A stretch of 64,000 bases of DNA, from the NCBI RefSeq assembly GCF_028389875.1, contig NC_084665.1, positions 6,325,501 to 6,389,500 of the forward strand, in the 5' to 3' direction. A program made the translations under genes and the position numbers. The notes under the pieces were generated by a model that did not search any database, was not told where the DNA came from, and worked only from the letters and a program-made list of their open reading frames with translations. Within the stretch, counting starts at the first letter, position 1, and each line of letters opens with the position of its first letter. The stretch comes from Rhea pennata. Lineage: Eukaryota; Chordata; Aves; Rheiformes; Rheidae. Below, piece by piece: positions 48,501-60,943 of the stretch.

Positions 48501-51500
48501 TCACCTTGGATCCGCTAATCTCTTTTTCTACCAAGTTTTCAGGGGCAAGCAGTAATGGCACCAGATTTCGTAGCTCTTTCTTAAAATCCTCATCAATATC
48601 TAGTAGAATTGAATCAGTTTCAGAAAAAAGTGGTTAGTTCTCTTCAACCTTACACTTCCTGAATGAACACTGATCATATATGACCCTTCAAAATCAATAG
48701 CAAACTCATAACTGCATTTCTAACATATTTAAAGGCTTAAACATATATTAGTTTTAGTAAGTTCTACTTATTTCCAAAATCTTAACTCAAGACCAAGAAC
48801 AGAGTTACCTAGTCTTTGTAATTTCAAGGGCATTTCACCATTCACCAATTACACCAAAAGCTTACAGAGTAAATCTCACAGGTCTCTACCCTCAGCGCAG
48901 ACATGGTGGCTATCTGACTTTTTTTTTTTTTTTTTTTTAAACTTTTGCCACTGATGCATTCCCTGTCATGGGGGACATGCAGTAAATAGAGAAATCCTGA
49001 CTACCTTTTATTTTATAGCAGTAAAAGCCTGCAGTTGGGTATGTTTAACATTTACGTCACTCTACCTTCAAATTTTGGTGTAGCTAATTCTCACAGAAAA
49101 ACCTTTCTACTAAAAAAAGAAAGTCTTCAGTGTTATGAATCTTTGGACTCCTTATTTGATGATTGAGTGTATCATCTTAAGTTATTAGATTACAAACAGC
49201 TGGAAAGATCCATTTCTGCATGTGCTTAATTGTTCTACCTTTTAATCATTAAAGAGGTGAACATGCAATATGCATTTCTAGATTCCATGTTTTCACCTTT
49301 TAGCCTTACATTTTTTCCCCATCAAGCATTTCAGTAGCCAACCACTTTACTGTTCAACTTCCATGCTATAAGAAAACAATAAATTCAGTTATCTGTACTA
49401 ATACACACACACAGTGGAAAGCTTCCTACCATTCAACCTCCCATCAAAGTTTGGATTTGTTGCAACTTTGAGACCAGGGTGTGGCAACAGGAAACAGCCA
49501 AGGTTACTGAAACAGGAGTGAATATGCTTCCTTACATTCTGTAGCTCTTCATGCTGGTTTTGCTTTACCTGAAAGAGACAGTAAGAAACGGTAGCAGTTT
49601 TGCAAACAATGACTTTTATACTGATATTTAATAAGAGCAAAGAAGTGGGTTTAACCTTTCACTTCTAAACCTAAAGACTTAGAGTTCTAAGTTTTGGAAC
49701 TCTACACACACAGAGAACATTCCAGCATTTGTACTAGCTCAAAAAGTTAGCCCGTAGTGCATCATCTTGACCCTAAGAAGTCACCTAAGTTTGAAGGCCA
49801 CACTAGGACTACTGGAAATCATAAGTTACCTGCAGTCTTTTCTCCAGGAATTTTTTTCCTCCTTCCAAACCATATGCATGTTCATAAGGGTAACTCCAGT
49901 CTCTAATTAAGAACATTAATGTCTGTAGAGAAAGAACAGCAGCAGTGAACGGTCTGCATTTTTCCTGAGATCAAGAACTCTACCACACAAGTCACTACTG
50001 CAAATAAAAATTCTAAGCTTGCCTGGTCTAAATGAAGTATTCTTGTACTTCTGTTATGCAAGTGCTTTTTTTTTTTTTTTTTTTTTTATAAAAAAAAGGT
50101 ACAACTTCTTGAGGCACTTCTTCAGACAAGAGCTAGCTTCCCTGTTGCATGAGTTTGCCTTCTGCTATACGAGAGGGATCCTCCCTCCCATCAGCTGAGG
50201 GGATCAAACAAATCTTGGTATTACACTTGTATCAGGTAAGGTGCTTGAAGACAGCACCTTGCCTGGGCCAATCAGGAGATCATGAAGTCCTCTTAAGCTT
50301 GCAGGCTGAATATTCCAGACAAGAGCCTGGAAATTCAGCACAAGCAGCAATCTCGTAGTACCTTTATAGGATAACAATCAAAGAATAATTCAGACTGGAA
50401 GGGATCTCAGTATTTGTGTCCACTTAATGGAAAAGGCTCACACCCTTCTCTGGTCTAGCAAACAGTCAGGAGATGCTAGTAGTTTTCAGGCTTTAAACAG
50501 CAAAGTCAGTGATGCTTCTGTAATGCACTGTGGTCTTCCTCAGTCATATTACTTAGTGTCTGTATAAGCTATATTCAGAACGATGCATTACAAGCAAAGA
50601 CCAGCCACACCACAAAGAATAACAAATGAGTAGGAGAGAAGTGTGAAACATTTCTCTGGGACATCAGCATATCAATTGATGCTTTCATTCTTTTTCTGTC
50701 CTATCTCAGGCACAAAGCTGTGTTTGCCTCAAATGTGATCTTCAGATTTTTCCCCACTGTTCTTGCCAAAAGACATAAAAAAAAAAATTTTTCTTCCTTA
50801 AGAGCAGACTAGCTTCAGCCCAAATAATTTCACAAATTATCTTGAGCTCATTTCCTACACATTTAAGATCCATTTAACATATATAGTTACCTGAAACGGC
50901 TTTTGATAAATTTCTTCCATAGCTAGTCTTCCATATTCTGTAAACAACTGATAGAAAGAACAGTGTAAGAATACAATACAAAAATGTCTGGTTTATGTGT
51001 GGCAAGTTGTTCCATTTTGTCACTAGAAGATAAAAGCATTCAATTTTAAATCCTATTATGGATTGAGAAGGTCAGGAATAAGTACACCAATCCTCAGCTC
51101 CAAGTGGGTGGTCTGGAGGCTATTCGCAGGGGAAAGCTGGCTGTCTCTCTCAGCCAGTCAACTTCCAACACTTGTTTCCTACACTAAGGAGTAGGTAAGC
51201 CTGTCCATCTCAAGCTGACAAAACATTTGCCCCTTCCCACAAAAGATTTATTCACGGAAATCGAGGAACTTGACTAGAGCTAAGGTATCAGACATTTAAA
51301 CAGAAATTCAGTAGCATACAAGATCTCCAGCCAAAGACCTTAAACCATAATTGTTCCAACCCAAGCTTCAAAGTCACCGCACCCTCCCTAGAAGACTGTA
51401 GAAAAAGGCAGCATCTGATCAAATATCAAAGAGCAAAATGCATTTTCATTTTAACAGGAAAGATCTCAGGGGTAAAGACGGAATGAATGACGCTCCACTT

Positions 51501-54500
51501 GGTTGTCTTTACAAACAATATAGATCTTTGAACACTAGCTACATGCTAATGAAAAGAAACAACCTAAAAGGTCACTGCTTTTTGCATTAACTTGTGCTGC
51601 AAAGTACACACCTTAACACAGACAGGTGCACTGCATGATGCTATACACTGTTAAACAGGCCTGGAGCATGTCAGTATGAAACAACTTGGTTGTAATGACT
51701 CTGCCAAAAGCAAATGCAAAGTACTAGTTGAGATGATTCTACAGTCTAAGAGCAGTCACCAATAAGATGGCTCACTAATGACAAATAGCAACCTTTCTTT
51801 CCAGGGTAAAGAAATGGGTTAGTTGCCTTCTCCTGTCTTTCACATCTTAATGCCAGCAACAGCATTCTTCACTAGCCTCAGTTTTGGTCAGCAAGCCCAT
51901 AAGAACATGCCAAACTGTTGAACACTACTAAAGATTTGATTGAGCTGGCTGTTTTGGCAGATGTTGATACTGTCAGGTGTCACTTCTTAATAGCCCCCTT
52001 ACAGATCTCATCGCATAGGATGAAAGAAGCACACTAGCACCCTTTAGAACATGGCAATGGTTCCTCTGCATTAAACTTGTGCAGCACCTCAAATCCACAG
52101 CTAAAAGACCAAGTTTCCCCTGTGCTGATCACTGTGCTGATTTACTACAACAGAACTTCCAAAAACCCTTGTCACCCTGAGCATAAAGAAGCTCTGAAGC
52201 AGTCAAGAGTCTCATTCCCTATCCTGTTCACTTCTGTTATTTGACAAAACAGGGCCAGGATTAAGAATATTTTAGAATCACATTTCCTTCTCTCAACCCG
52301 AGATTTGTCTCCAACCTTTAATGCAGGCGTCTCCCCTCCTCACTGCTTATATTTGTTGCCTTTCTCTTCCCTTCCTTCCCCCAAACTCCACCCTCCAAGA
52401 TAAGTAAAAGGGATTGCCCTATTCAGATTGGATTGAGGCTATCAAAATAGCCAGAGTGACCAGGAAAGCCTAGATTTTCAGATCAGCTTAGGCTTCCCTT
52501 GTTTTGTTTGGGGTTCTTTGGCCCAGTGATACAACTCTTAACTGAGAGCAGCATCACAGGACTATGTTTAGTTAGTGCATTACTACTCCCAGTATTGGCA
52601 GCCAGTCTTTTGAAGCACTGAACAAGACCTTTCAATCAGAAGACACACAGAACAGTTTTAAGCTGTGACAAGGTCAGGCCTGGACAATCACACAGCCTGG
52701 TATTTGTTAACACAAGCTACCCTTTAAAGCTACACTTCTGAAATTAAGGAGATAAGACTCTTGTACCATTCACATGAAGCCAGAATGCAGTGGCCTCTAA
52801 CCACAATGTTTCATTTGCAGATGAAAGCCCCAGAGAAGACAATTCTTTCCTGGCTTAGTTCCTAAGCTGAAACACAAGATGCTATAGAAGTTTCTCTGTA
52901 GAAAAAACTAGATACTTCTGAGTAGAAGATATTCTTTCTGCCCTGACCCAAGCTTCCATCTTTCCACAGAAACTGTTCATGAAATATCATTTCTTTTCCT
53001 GTTTTATGAAAGCAGCTGCACTGGAAGCTTCTCATTAAGGTGCTTTCATGAACTGTTTCCCCTTTTCCATCCTTTCAGGAGTTTAGAGCCTGCTCCCATA
53101 TAAAGATGAGGCTGTAGAAAGAAATGGATTTAACCAAACTGTAAGTCTGTACCACTTCTACCCCGATACTGCTATAGCAGAAGCATCAGTGCATCCATAG
53201 CATTGATTTGAGTAACTTTTACCAGCTCTAGGAGTTTTGATATCAAGTTAACTTCAGTATTTTGTATAGAGAAGCAGGCAATCTCACAAACCACAGCTAG
53301 GCTAGCAGTAATTTCAAGACTGTCAGTTCAGAAGCAGCTTAATGCAAACTCTGCATACTCTCACCTGCAGGTGTTGAAGATCATCTTCCTGAATATTCTG
53401 GGATAAGTTGTATACCTGCAAGAGACAGCTAGAGGAATTACAACACAACTTGAGGTACTGCATTTATCTTACATTCATGTAGACTTTTAGAGATCTTGAG
53501 ACCTCTTACCACCTCCAGAAAGGTCTAGTAATTCAAAAGTCAGCATCTAGAATGGTGTCATAGACAGCATCTCAAAAAAAAATTGTCACTCCATATACCC
53601 TGTGCTAGAGACAAAACTGCTGACGACTAAGTTTCCTAACCCTACTTAGGACAGTTTCTTTCTGAGGGAGCAAACTATAGAGGAACCTGAAAAGATTATT
53701 CAATGCTTCAAATCATCACATAGGTGAGAGGCTAGAGAAGGACATGTCCATTTCTCATCCTCAAATCTGTGTTTCAGGATGCTGTGCTCCAGTGGCACCA
53801 CCTCAGACATGGAAACAAGTAGAAAGTTGGTTCACCAGCTTTGTTTGCTTTCAAGCATACCCCAGAGATACAGAAATTTAGAAACCTGGCTTTCTCCAGG
53901 GAGCTCATGACTGCTTCAATAGTACCAACACAGCAACATGCTTAAAGATGGATCACTGATCCACAGCTTATCCTAACCACAAGAACCAAAAACCACAGAA
54001 GGCAGCAGCAGTGTTCTGTCTACTCCTGCCACTTTGGATGTTGTAGATATTTCGAACAAGTTCACTTGACATTCCAAGGAAAAAAAGAAAAAAGAAAAAC
54101 CACACTCACTTTTGAACATTAAGACACAAACCTAAAAGTTTCGGGCATACTGAAAGACAATTGTCAGAGGTTTAACAGCAGCAGCAGTTGTAGGTTTAGC
54201 AGTTCAGTGTAATTTCACCCTTAGCTACATCGCCTAAACTCTTGAGAAGCTTCTGTAATACAGTCATATAGAACTGGTTGGTACTTTTAACATTTGTTAG
54301 TGACTCCCCAGTTTAGTCAGCAGTTTAATCCAACTTGACCTTAGATAAGTTTCTCTTTGGAATCAGGTTATCTATACTACACTGAAAACAAGACATTAAG
54401 TATGAAACCTTAAATAGTAGTTGGAAGAAGATACACAGGTGAACTGTCAAAGCATGGCTAGCAAAATATTCTTTGCTTATTCAGGCTAGAGGGTTTTTAC

Positions 54501-57500
54501 AGCTGCCATCATGTGCCAGCACAGGTATTCTCACCTGGACAGAACTCGTCATGGTGCTCAGAGCAAAAACCGTTGCACAGTCTTTGATAGTGGATTGGCT
54601 ATCAAAGGCACCTTGGGTATCCATGAGTAGTACAGCAACCTAGAGATTTTTAGAGAGCAGTAATAATTAGCCAAATTGTTACACTTGCAAACTCCAGGTC
54701 ATTGGGATAAATTCTAATTCAAGCAGGAAAAAAAAAATCTCTGCCCCATGCCTACTTACAGACTTCAGCCTCAGTCAATAGTCCAGATCAGCTCATTAGA
54801 GCCAAGTGTGAGAAAGTTACTAACAAGAGTTTTCAAATAACAATTTTTAAAAGGTACACTATACTGTCTCCTAGAATGAAAAGGGATGAAGTGATCTTCA
54901 TAATAAAAATTAATCTACTGCTCATCACTGGAATCTACTACAATTCCTTTCTCTTTCGGTTAGGGATGATTGATAAACAAGAATAAGTGATTTTTTTTCC
55001 ACGGAACACAGCTAGATCCTCACAACTGTTTTGTAGCTACTGAGCTGTTCGGTTAGCTGTGAGATTTGACAAAAAACCTTCTGTACATCTTTGTAAGCCA
55101 CTGTCTATTTAAGATCAATGTTCCATTTAATTGGCTATCAGGCATTTCCTTTGCGCTTCAGCAACACAAAGATTATGAAGGTTAACTGATCAAGGAGTTA
55201 AGGTTCAGGAAAAGTTAAAATAACTGAAAGCATACTGACAATATTCTGGAGTAAAAAAAAATTACTGACACACCATTAATATTTTGTTTCAGCATAAAGA
55301 CAAAACATAAAACCAGACTTTGAACTTAAACTGACTTAAGAGCTAAGAAAAAAAAATACACCAGTTCACATTAAAATAGAGATAATGCTGTTTACTTCCC
55401 ATCAGGCTGGATGATCAAGTCTCTTCTGTTTATGCGGTACCCTTTAGACTATGTGGAAGAAACACCTTCCATACACTGAAGCAAGGTTTCCAATACATAC
55501 AGCCATCCACTGAATTTCTCTAGAACACAGCTACAGCCTGCTCTCATCATTAAGAAAGTTTTTGTAGGAGAGCTCCTCACCCAAGCCCCTGTCTAAAAGC
55601 AGCATTTATAGCCATCATTTCTATGAATAGTTTTACAACATCCACAGGATAACCCACCCATCAGCCTAGAAAAAGTAGTTTTCTGTCAAAATAACACACA
55701 CTAAGTAGGGATATTGTTGGAGACCAAATCTTACAAGCCATCGGGAAAGCTCATACTTGCACTGATATCAAGTTTCCAAATACATTACACAGCTACTGAA
55801 TGTAAAGGGAAGCAACTGATATGTGAACTGTCCCCATTCCCATGCCATTAAAGCTAAATTCAGAGGCAAAAAGAATTTCTAAATACACCTACTTAAGCCA
55901 AGCACTTACCTTTGTCCCATTTGGTTTGTCAATTACAAACACTTCACTCCAAATTTGAATGCCAGTGGTTTCCCGTTCGCATCCACCTCTCCATGTAAAC
56001 CCAGTCAATGGCTCCGTATTTCCACCTATCCAGCAAGGAGAAGTCTGCAAAACAAGAAGAAAAACTTTATTAATACCAAGGCAGAGATTTTAAGTGATGG
56101 TTTAACAGATTTCCACATTATTCTGTCATTATCATGAGAAGATACCACCAACACTACACAAAATATAAGAACACAATCCTACTCTGCTCTACTTCAAGTA
56201 TTACCCATGAAGAGATTGTTTTAATTTATTCCAACTGTTGCCTAACTGAAGAGCACACATGTACATCTTTAAGTCTCAAACATTCAGAGCCAAAATAACT
56301 GAGCTCAGTTTTGCCCACCAGTTCCACTTTGCAAGACTTGCACCCTTCCTATCAAAGATGTAGTTTTAAACAGCACATATTTTAACTACAGAAGCAGCTA
56401 AACCTCTGCAAGGAAAGAAGCCCAGCAACATGACCTTGAACTTCACTTAGTCCCTCTCTTCTCTCTCACAAATAGGTCAACTGCTGAAACCAAGCATCTC
56501 AAAACCTTGTGCTGGGAGAGGCAGCACAAGATTCCAAAAGTCCATTTCCAGAACTCATAAAACAGGTAAGAGACCTACAACCCCTATTTAAGTCAGTTAC
56601 AAAACACTTTAAGCGATTAAGATTCAAGAGAAAAGGTCTAGTTGAGTCTGATACACATCAACAAAACCATTTTTGTTAGAAGTTAACCTGCAAGTCGCTG
56701 ATCTCAGGAAAAGCTGTCAGAGAGCAAAGTACAGTCTACAGTTAACAGTACTAGCTCATGGTACTGAAACAAGGTCCTCCAGGAGGGACAACACAAGGAG
56801 CAATAGCTCAAACAAGATTCTAGCCACTCTACAAGCACCAGCTTCAACACAGAAATGCCATTATGAACTGTGGAAGGTAAAGAGCAGGAACAGGCCTTCT
56901 GAGGATTTTTCAGTTATGGTAGATTTCTGTCATAATGAAATTGTGGAAGAGAGTGCTGAGCAGATACAGCAGTTTAACTGATGAGGAGCTTTGGGAAAAA
57001 CCTTTATTTCTAAGTTAGAACATACCACACTGGTAGAGCAGAAGCAGATGTTTTATCTATTTCCCTCTGACTGCCCAGAGAAGACAAGACTGCCAGCCAG
57101 GAAAGCATCTTCTTTGAAGAGGTCAGAAGGGAGACCTCTCCATTCAGAAGGCTACTGTCACTACTTTGCTAACTCTGCATTGGCAGCTTTCAGAAGAGAG
57201 CTCAAGACAGATCTCAGTTCACTTCTCAGAGTAGTCTGAGGCACCCAAGGGCTGCACAGAAGAGAAATACTTACTATGAGTAAGTGAAATTGCTTATTTC
57301 AAATGAGGGAAGGGAAAAGTAACTGCATACATTTCTCATGGCCAACTGCATTACTTACTGCAGAGCAAATCTGTACCAGAAGGGAAAGGTGATCAAGTAG
57401 TTCTGCACCAGCAGTCTCTCTCAAATGCTAAGCACATACCATTCAGTTTGCTGCTCAGACTGGACACGGTAAAGGTCAACAAGATGACTAGATGCAGAGT

Positions 57501-60500
57501 GCAGAAAATGAACACCAGAATCCAAGTCAAGAGAACCACTGCTCTTTACAAGTAGGCCTTTTGTTAGTCATACACACACACCTGAGACTGAACACAGCCT
57601 TTCCACCCTTTGAAACCATGGTCAGTGCTGTCTAAGCAACATTCCCCTGAAGCTTTTTATTCCAGAAGTTGTTTACACATCCACGAACCACCCTAGAAAT
57701 CTGAAGCTCCAGGCCTGCTTTTAGCTTCAGTATGCTCTAGGATATATTTCTGCCATTCTGACTCAGATTTCACCAGTGTATGCCAGTGGTCTGTATCCTG
57801 TCACATCTTCAAAGGAAGCTGTATGCTATTCAACAATAACAGTCTATTCACCCATTTGTACAAGAGAAATAACAATACTTTCCCCTTTTGCTCCAGAAAT
57901 ATCATTCTCATTTGTAGGAATTCATACTAAAACTACCCAAATCTTTTGACAGTTACCTCAGTGAGCCCTGGATATAATTGCATTTGATTTTATATACGAT
58001 TCATGTTACAGAAGACTTTGGTGTCTAAATAGGCACAAGATCAGCTAAAGCTGCTTCACCTTGTGGATGATGCACTTATGTCCATCTCTGACTCTAACCT
58101 TTCCCTCAGTTTGAAGAGCTCTTAGATTGTTACTTTTTTCCTTACCAAGGAACTTAGTGTTTTCACACTTTGCATCAAGTTGGCTTGAAAGAGGTTCAAG
58201 AAATACGAGGAAAGGAAGAAGGCTTTGTTCCTACAGCTGCACCAAGCTGAAATTGCACTACAGTTTTGCACTACTCACCTAATGGATAACTGATCTAAAT
58301 ACATTCCATACTAAGGAGAGGACCAATGCAGCTTTATTTGCTTAGTGCCATTTAACATGTAGCGTACCTTGCAGATTAATGCAAGCTAAGAAGGCTAAGC
58401 TCCTGAAAAAAGAAAAAAGCTTACAAATCTAAGTTTACAGCATTACTGCATCCAACTCTTACGGGTTAAACCGCAACAACAATCACAGGATTCTTGCAGC
58501 ATTTTGTTGAGCACGCCACTGCCACTATCTTACAGTAGATAGATCTGTCTCATTTCAAACCAGCAACCATAAAACTAAGCAATATTTGTAATGAGATACC
58601 TGCCTCACTAAAGTTAATTATCCTCAGCCATGGCAAAATCCTTACATTTGACTTGATTCAGCACAACTGGGATTTTTAGAATGGCAACTCACATGATCTC
58701 TAGCTCTTGGTCTAAGAAAATGGAATCCTGAAGCATCTTAACTTGATGTTTTTCCCTCATGTGCTTTATTATGCAAAACAGAGGACATTCTAAAATTGCT
58801 TTATCAATGTACTGATTGAATATTGATGCACTGGTATTCTGTGTATGCTCCAACACTCAGTTCACAGTAAACATAGACTTGTGATTAAGCCTGACTGGAA
58901 ATAGAGAGATAGGGCTTGAGCAGATCCCATCCTGTAGTGATACTAGCATGAAGGTAGAAGAGATCATAGGACTTGATGTAACAGCTGCTCCAGAAAGGAG
59001 GCATCTCACTCATCTTCTCCCATCCCCTACACTCCCATGGCCCAGCTTTTAGCACTCTGATGCTTGTCAAACTTTCCTAAGCCAGTTTACATCACTAAGC
59101 TGGCAGAAAAACAATCCAGCAAAATGCAGTCCTCTGTTCTATCAGTGAGTTGAACCAGTTCAGGTAAGGCCCTGAGTGTTACAGCTACAGAACACAAAAG
59201 CATAGTCAGAGAAAACACCTCTTTTAGCAAGACAGCTGTTGCACTAGATGGCTGAGCTAGTCTTTATCTTCAGTTTCGTAAATGAAAGAAACAATATTTT
59301 GAAGGACATCTACAGAAAGCTAAAAGTAGTAATTGCATTATGCAGTAAACAGACATTACACAAGACTGAAATACTGTTCCAATCTACTTTGCTGTACAAA
59401 CTTTTGCCCTAATTCACAATCTGAAAGTTAGAGCATCTGCTCAAAGTTCGCCCCTGCTATTTTTGAAGGAGGTAGGACTGCCTTTATCTGTATCAGAAAG
59501 ATTCCCCCCCCCCCCAAACACTACAGAAGCTTTGTATATAAACAAAAAGGCCATCCACTGAATAGCCATATTAATGAAATGTTTATTTCTCCCCGGGCTA
59601 GAAGAGTTAAACAGAAGAGTTAGAAAGTTGGAAGCAGCAGCTTGCTACTCTGTATTCCTCCTACTACATCCTCAGGCTTTTTCTTATAGAACACTTGGCA
59701 AACCAGAGAGAGGAATTCAATAGCAGGCATCACTGGGAATAAAAGAAAGGAAATCATCTGCCAACTACCAGCAGCTTCTTTGGGATATTCCTGTATTTTC
59801 TGCAACAGCTAGGTTCATTTCAACTTCTCAAGCCAGTTAACATGAAGGCAAAATAGATATAGTCATGGCAAGCTTCTGCCAACTGTGTATTCCAAGTCTG
59901 GACAACAATAAGCTAGAAGGAATGAGCTCTGCTCCTTCCAAGCTTCAAGAAGCAAGCAAACAGCAAGCTGTCAACATCTGTGGTGCAAATTAAAAAAAAA
60001 AAAAAGCACACAGCACACCACCACTTGTGACAGACAGCTTTATGTTCACAGGAGCCCCTACCCCACCTTCCACATATCAGCCAAGAGTTCAGCATATAGT
60101 AGATGCAAGAATAAACATCAACCACAAGCTACAAACTAAGAGAAAGAGTTAATTTCAGATCAGGTGTTCATTTATCATTGACTTAAGGATTTAAGAAGTT
60201 CTTGGACGATGTTCAGAGATACAGTTCAGTCAAATCAACAGAAGACTTTCTCCCTTCTACCATACCTCAGTAAGCCAATTTAGTCCTCTAATAAGTATTT
60301 GATAAAACTTTCTGGAAGAGGGGGTAAGTGTTAGAATACGATTTAAGACGACCTAGTCGAAACAAGATTTTTCCAGGCTGCTACCTATATAAGCCTTCCC
60401 CAGGAGCTTAACTGGAGGGGCCTCATTAAAGTTTCTCTCATACCCACTTCCACTGGGACACCAACAAGTTACCTTGATAACTGCAGGAAACTGATATTGA

Positions 60501-60943
60501 AAACTGTCACTTAAATACACTTCAGAGGGTAGTAACACACAGTACCTGGCCTCCTATCTCCCCTAATAAGAAAAGTTTGAGCTGCTATGTTTGAGTTCAA
60601 GTCAACAAATAAAAAGGTAAATGACTAAAACACGGAACTAAGTTATTTCTTTCCTGCAGGGGGAAGTCTGAGTTACTCACCCTGTTATACATATATCTAA
60701 GCATGAAGTCCAGTAGAAAAGATTTTCCTTTGCGAAAAGCTCCTGCTACAGACACAACTACTATGTTAAGATCTTTGATGTGTTCCTGAAGCAAGATTTT
60801 TTCCAATGCTTCTTCATCTAGTTCAAAGTTATGGTCATCTTCATGAGCAAGAACAATCTGTATGGGGCGAGGATTATCCAACTCCACCTCGTCGTCCGAG
60901 TCTGGCAAGGCATCCTCCTCCTCTTCCTCCTCATAATGCTTAC
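39525..60943 (-). CDS. ATL2: ATL2 (atlastin-2), ER membrane-fusion GTPase, first exon missing
   Basis: Dynamin-superfamily GTPase that tethers and fuses ER tubules. Exons in transcript order: 60681-60943, 55910-56044, 54535-54639, 53365-53415, 50891-50947, 49830-49922, 49430-49568, 48472-48599, 46055-46111, 44758-44829, 41703-42134 and 39525-39644 (TGA 39525-39527). All phases agree, giving about 550 aa. Visible features: an acidic leader ([18 protein letters not shown]), P-loop GAFRKGKS, switch I RETTGIQ, switch II DTQG, the guanine-binding LIRDW, and a middle domain helix bundle. Two hydrophobic hairpin segments ([20 protein letters not shown] and [20 protein letters not shown]) lie within 41703-42134, followed by an amphipathic tail ([11 protein letters not shown]). 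Residues such as [20 protein letters not shown] point to ATL2 rather than ATL1 or ATL3. The first exon lies beyond position 64000. Introns of up to about 5 kb hold no recognised gene. Confidence 0.96.
40045..40152 (-). CDS. ATL2: ATL2 alternative last exon (short-tail isoform)
   Basis: An acceptor (TTTTAG) precedes an open frame [20 protein letters not shown] continuing to [11 protein letters not shown] and a TAG stop (40045-40047). It can splice in phase from the WEQ end of exon 41703-42134 in place of the distal 39525-39644 exon. Human ATL2 has two C-terminal splice forms, and this basic KKKN tail resembles the second as I recall it. The two tails differ in chemistry: the distal one carries an amphipathic helix reported to autoinhibit fusion, while this one is short and basic. 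Confidence 0.85.
   Translation of the reverse strand: MFSKLFEVLRRRTIRRALTSVPRQRLSSNNNKKKN
47796..60005. repeat. Homopolymer tracts within ATL2 introns
   Basis: Scattered mononucleotide runs: poly-A near 47796-47811 and 59992-60005, poly-T near 48919-48938 and 50067-50087, and poly-C near 59506-59516. None is associated with a recognised retroelement body. Confidence 0.7.
50385..50480 (-). mobile_element. Short CR1-like fragment in an ATL2 intron
   Basis: The + strand string AGAATAATTCAGACTGGAAG followed by GGATCTCAG matches the conserved 3' terminus of CR1 elements read in reverse orientation. The rest is too diverged to delimit. Confidence 0.55.
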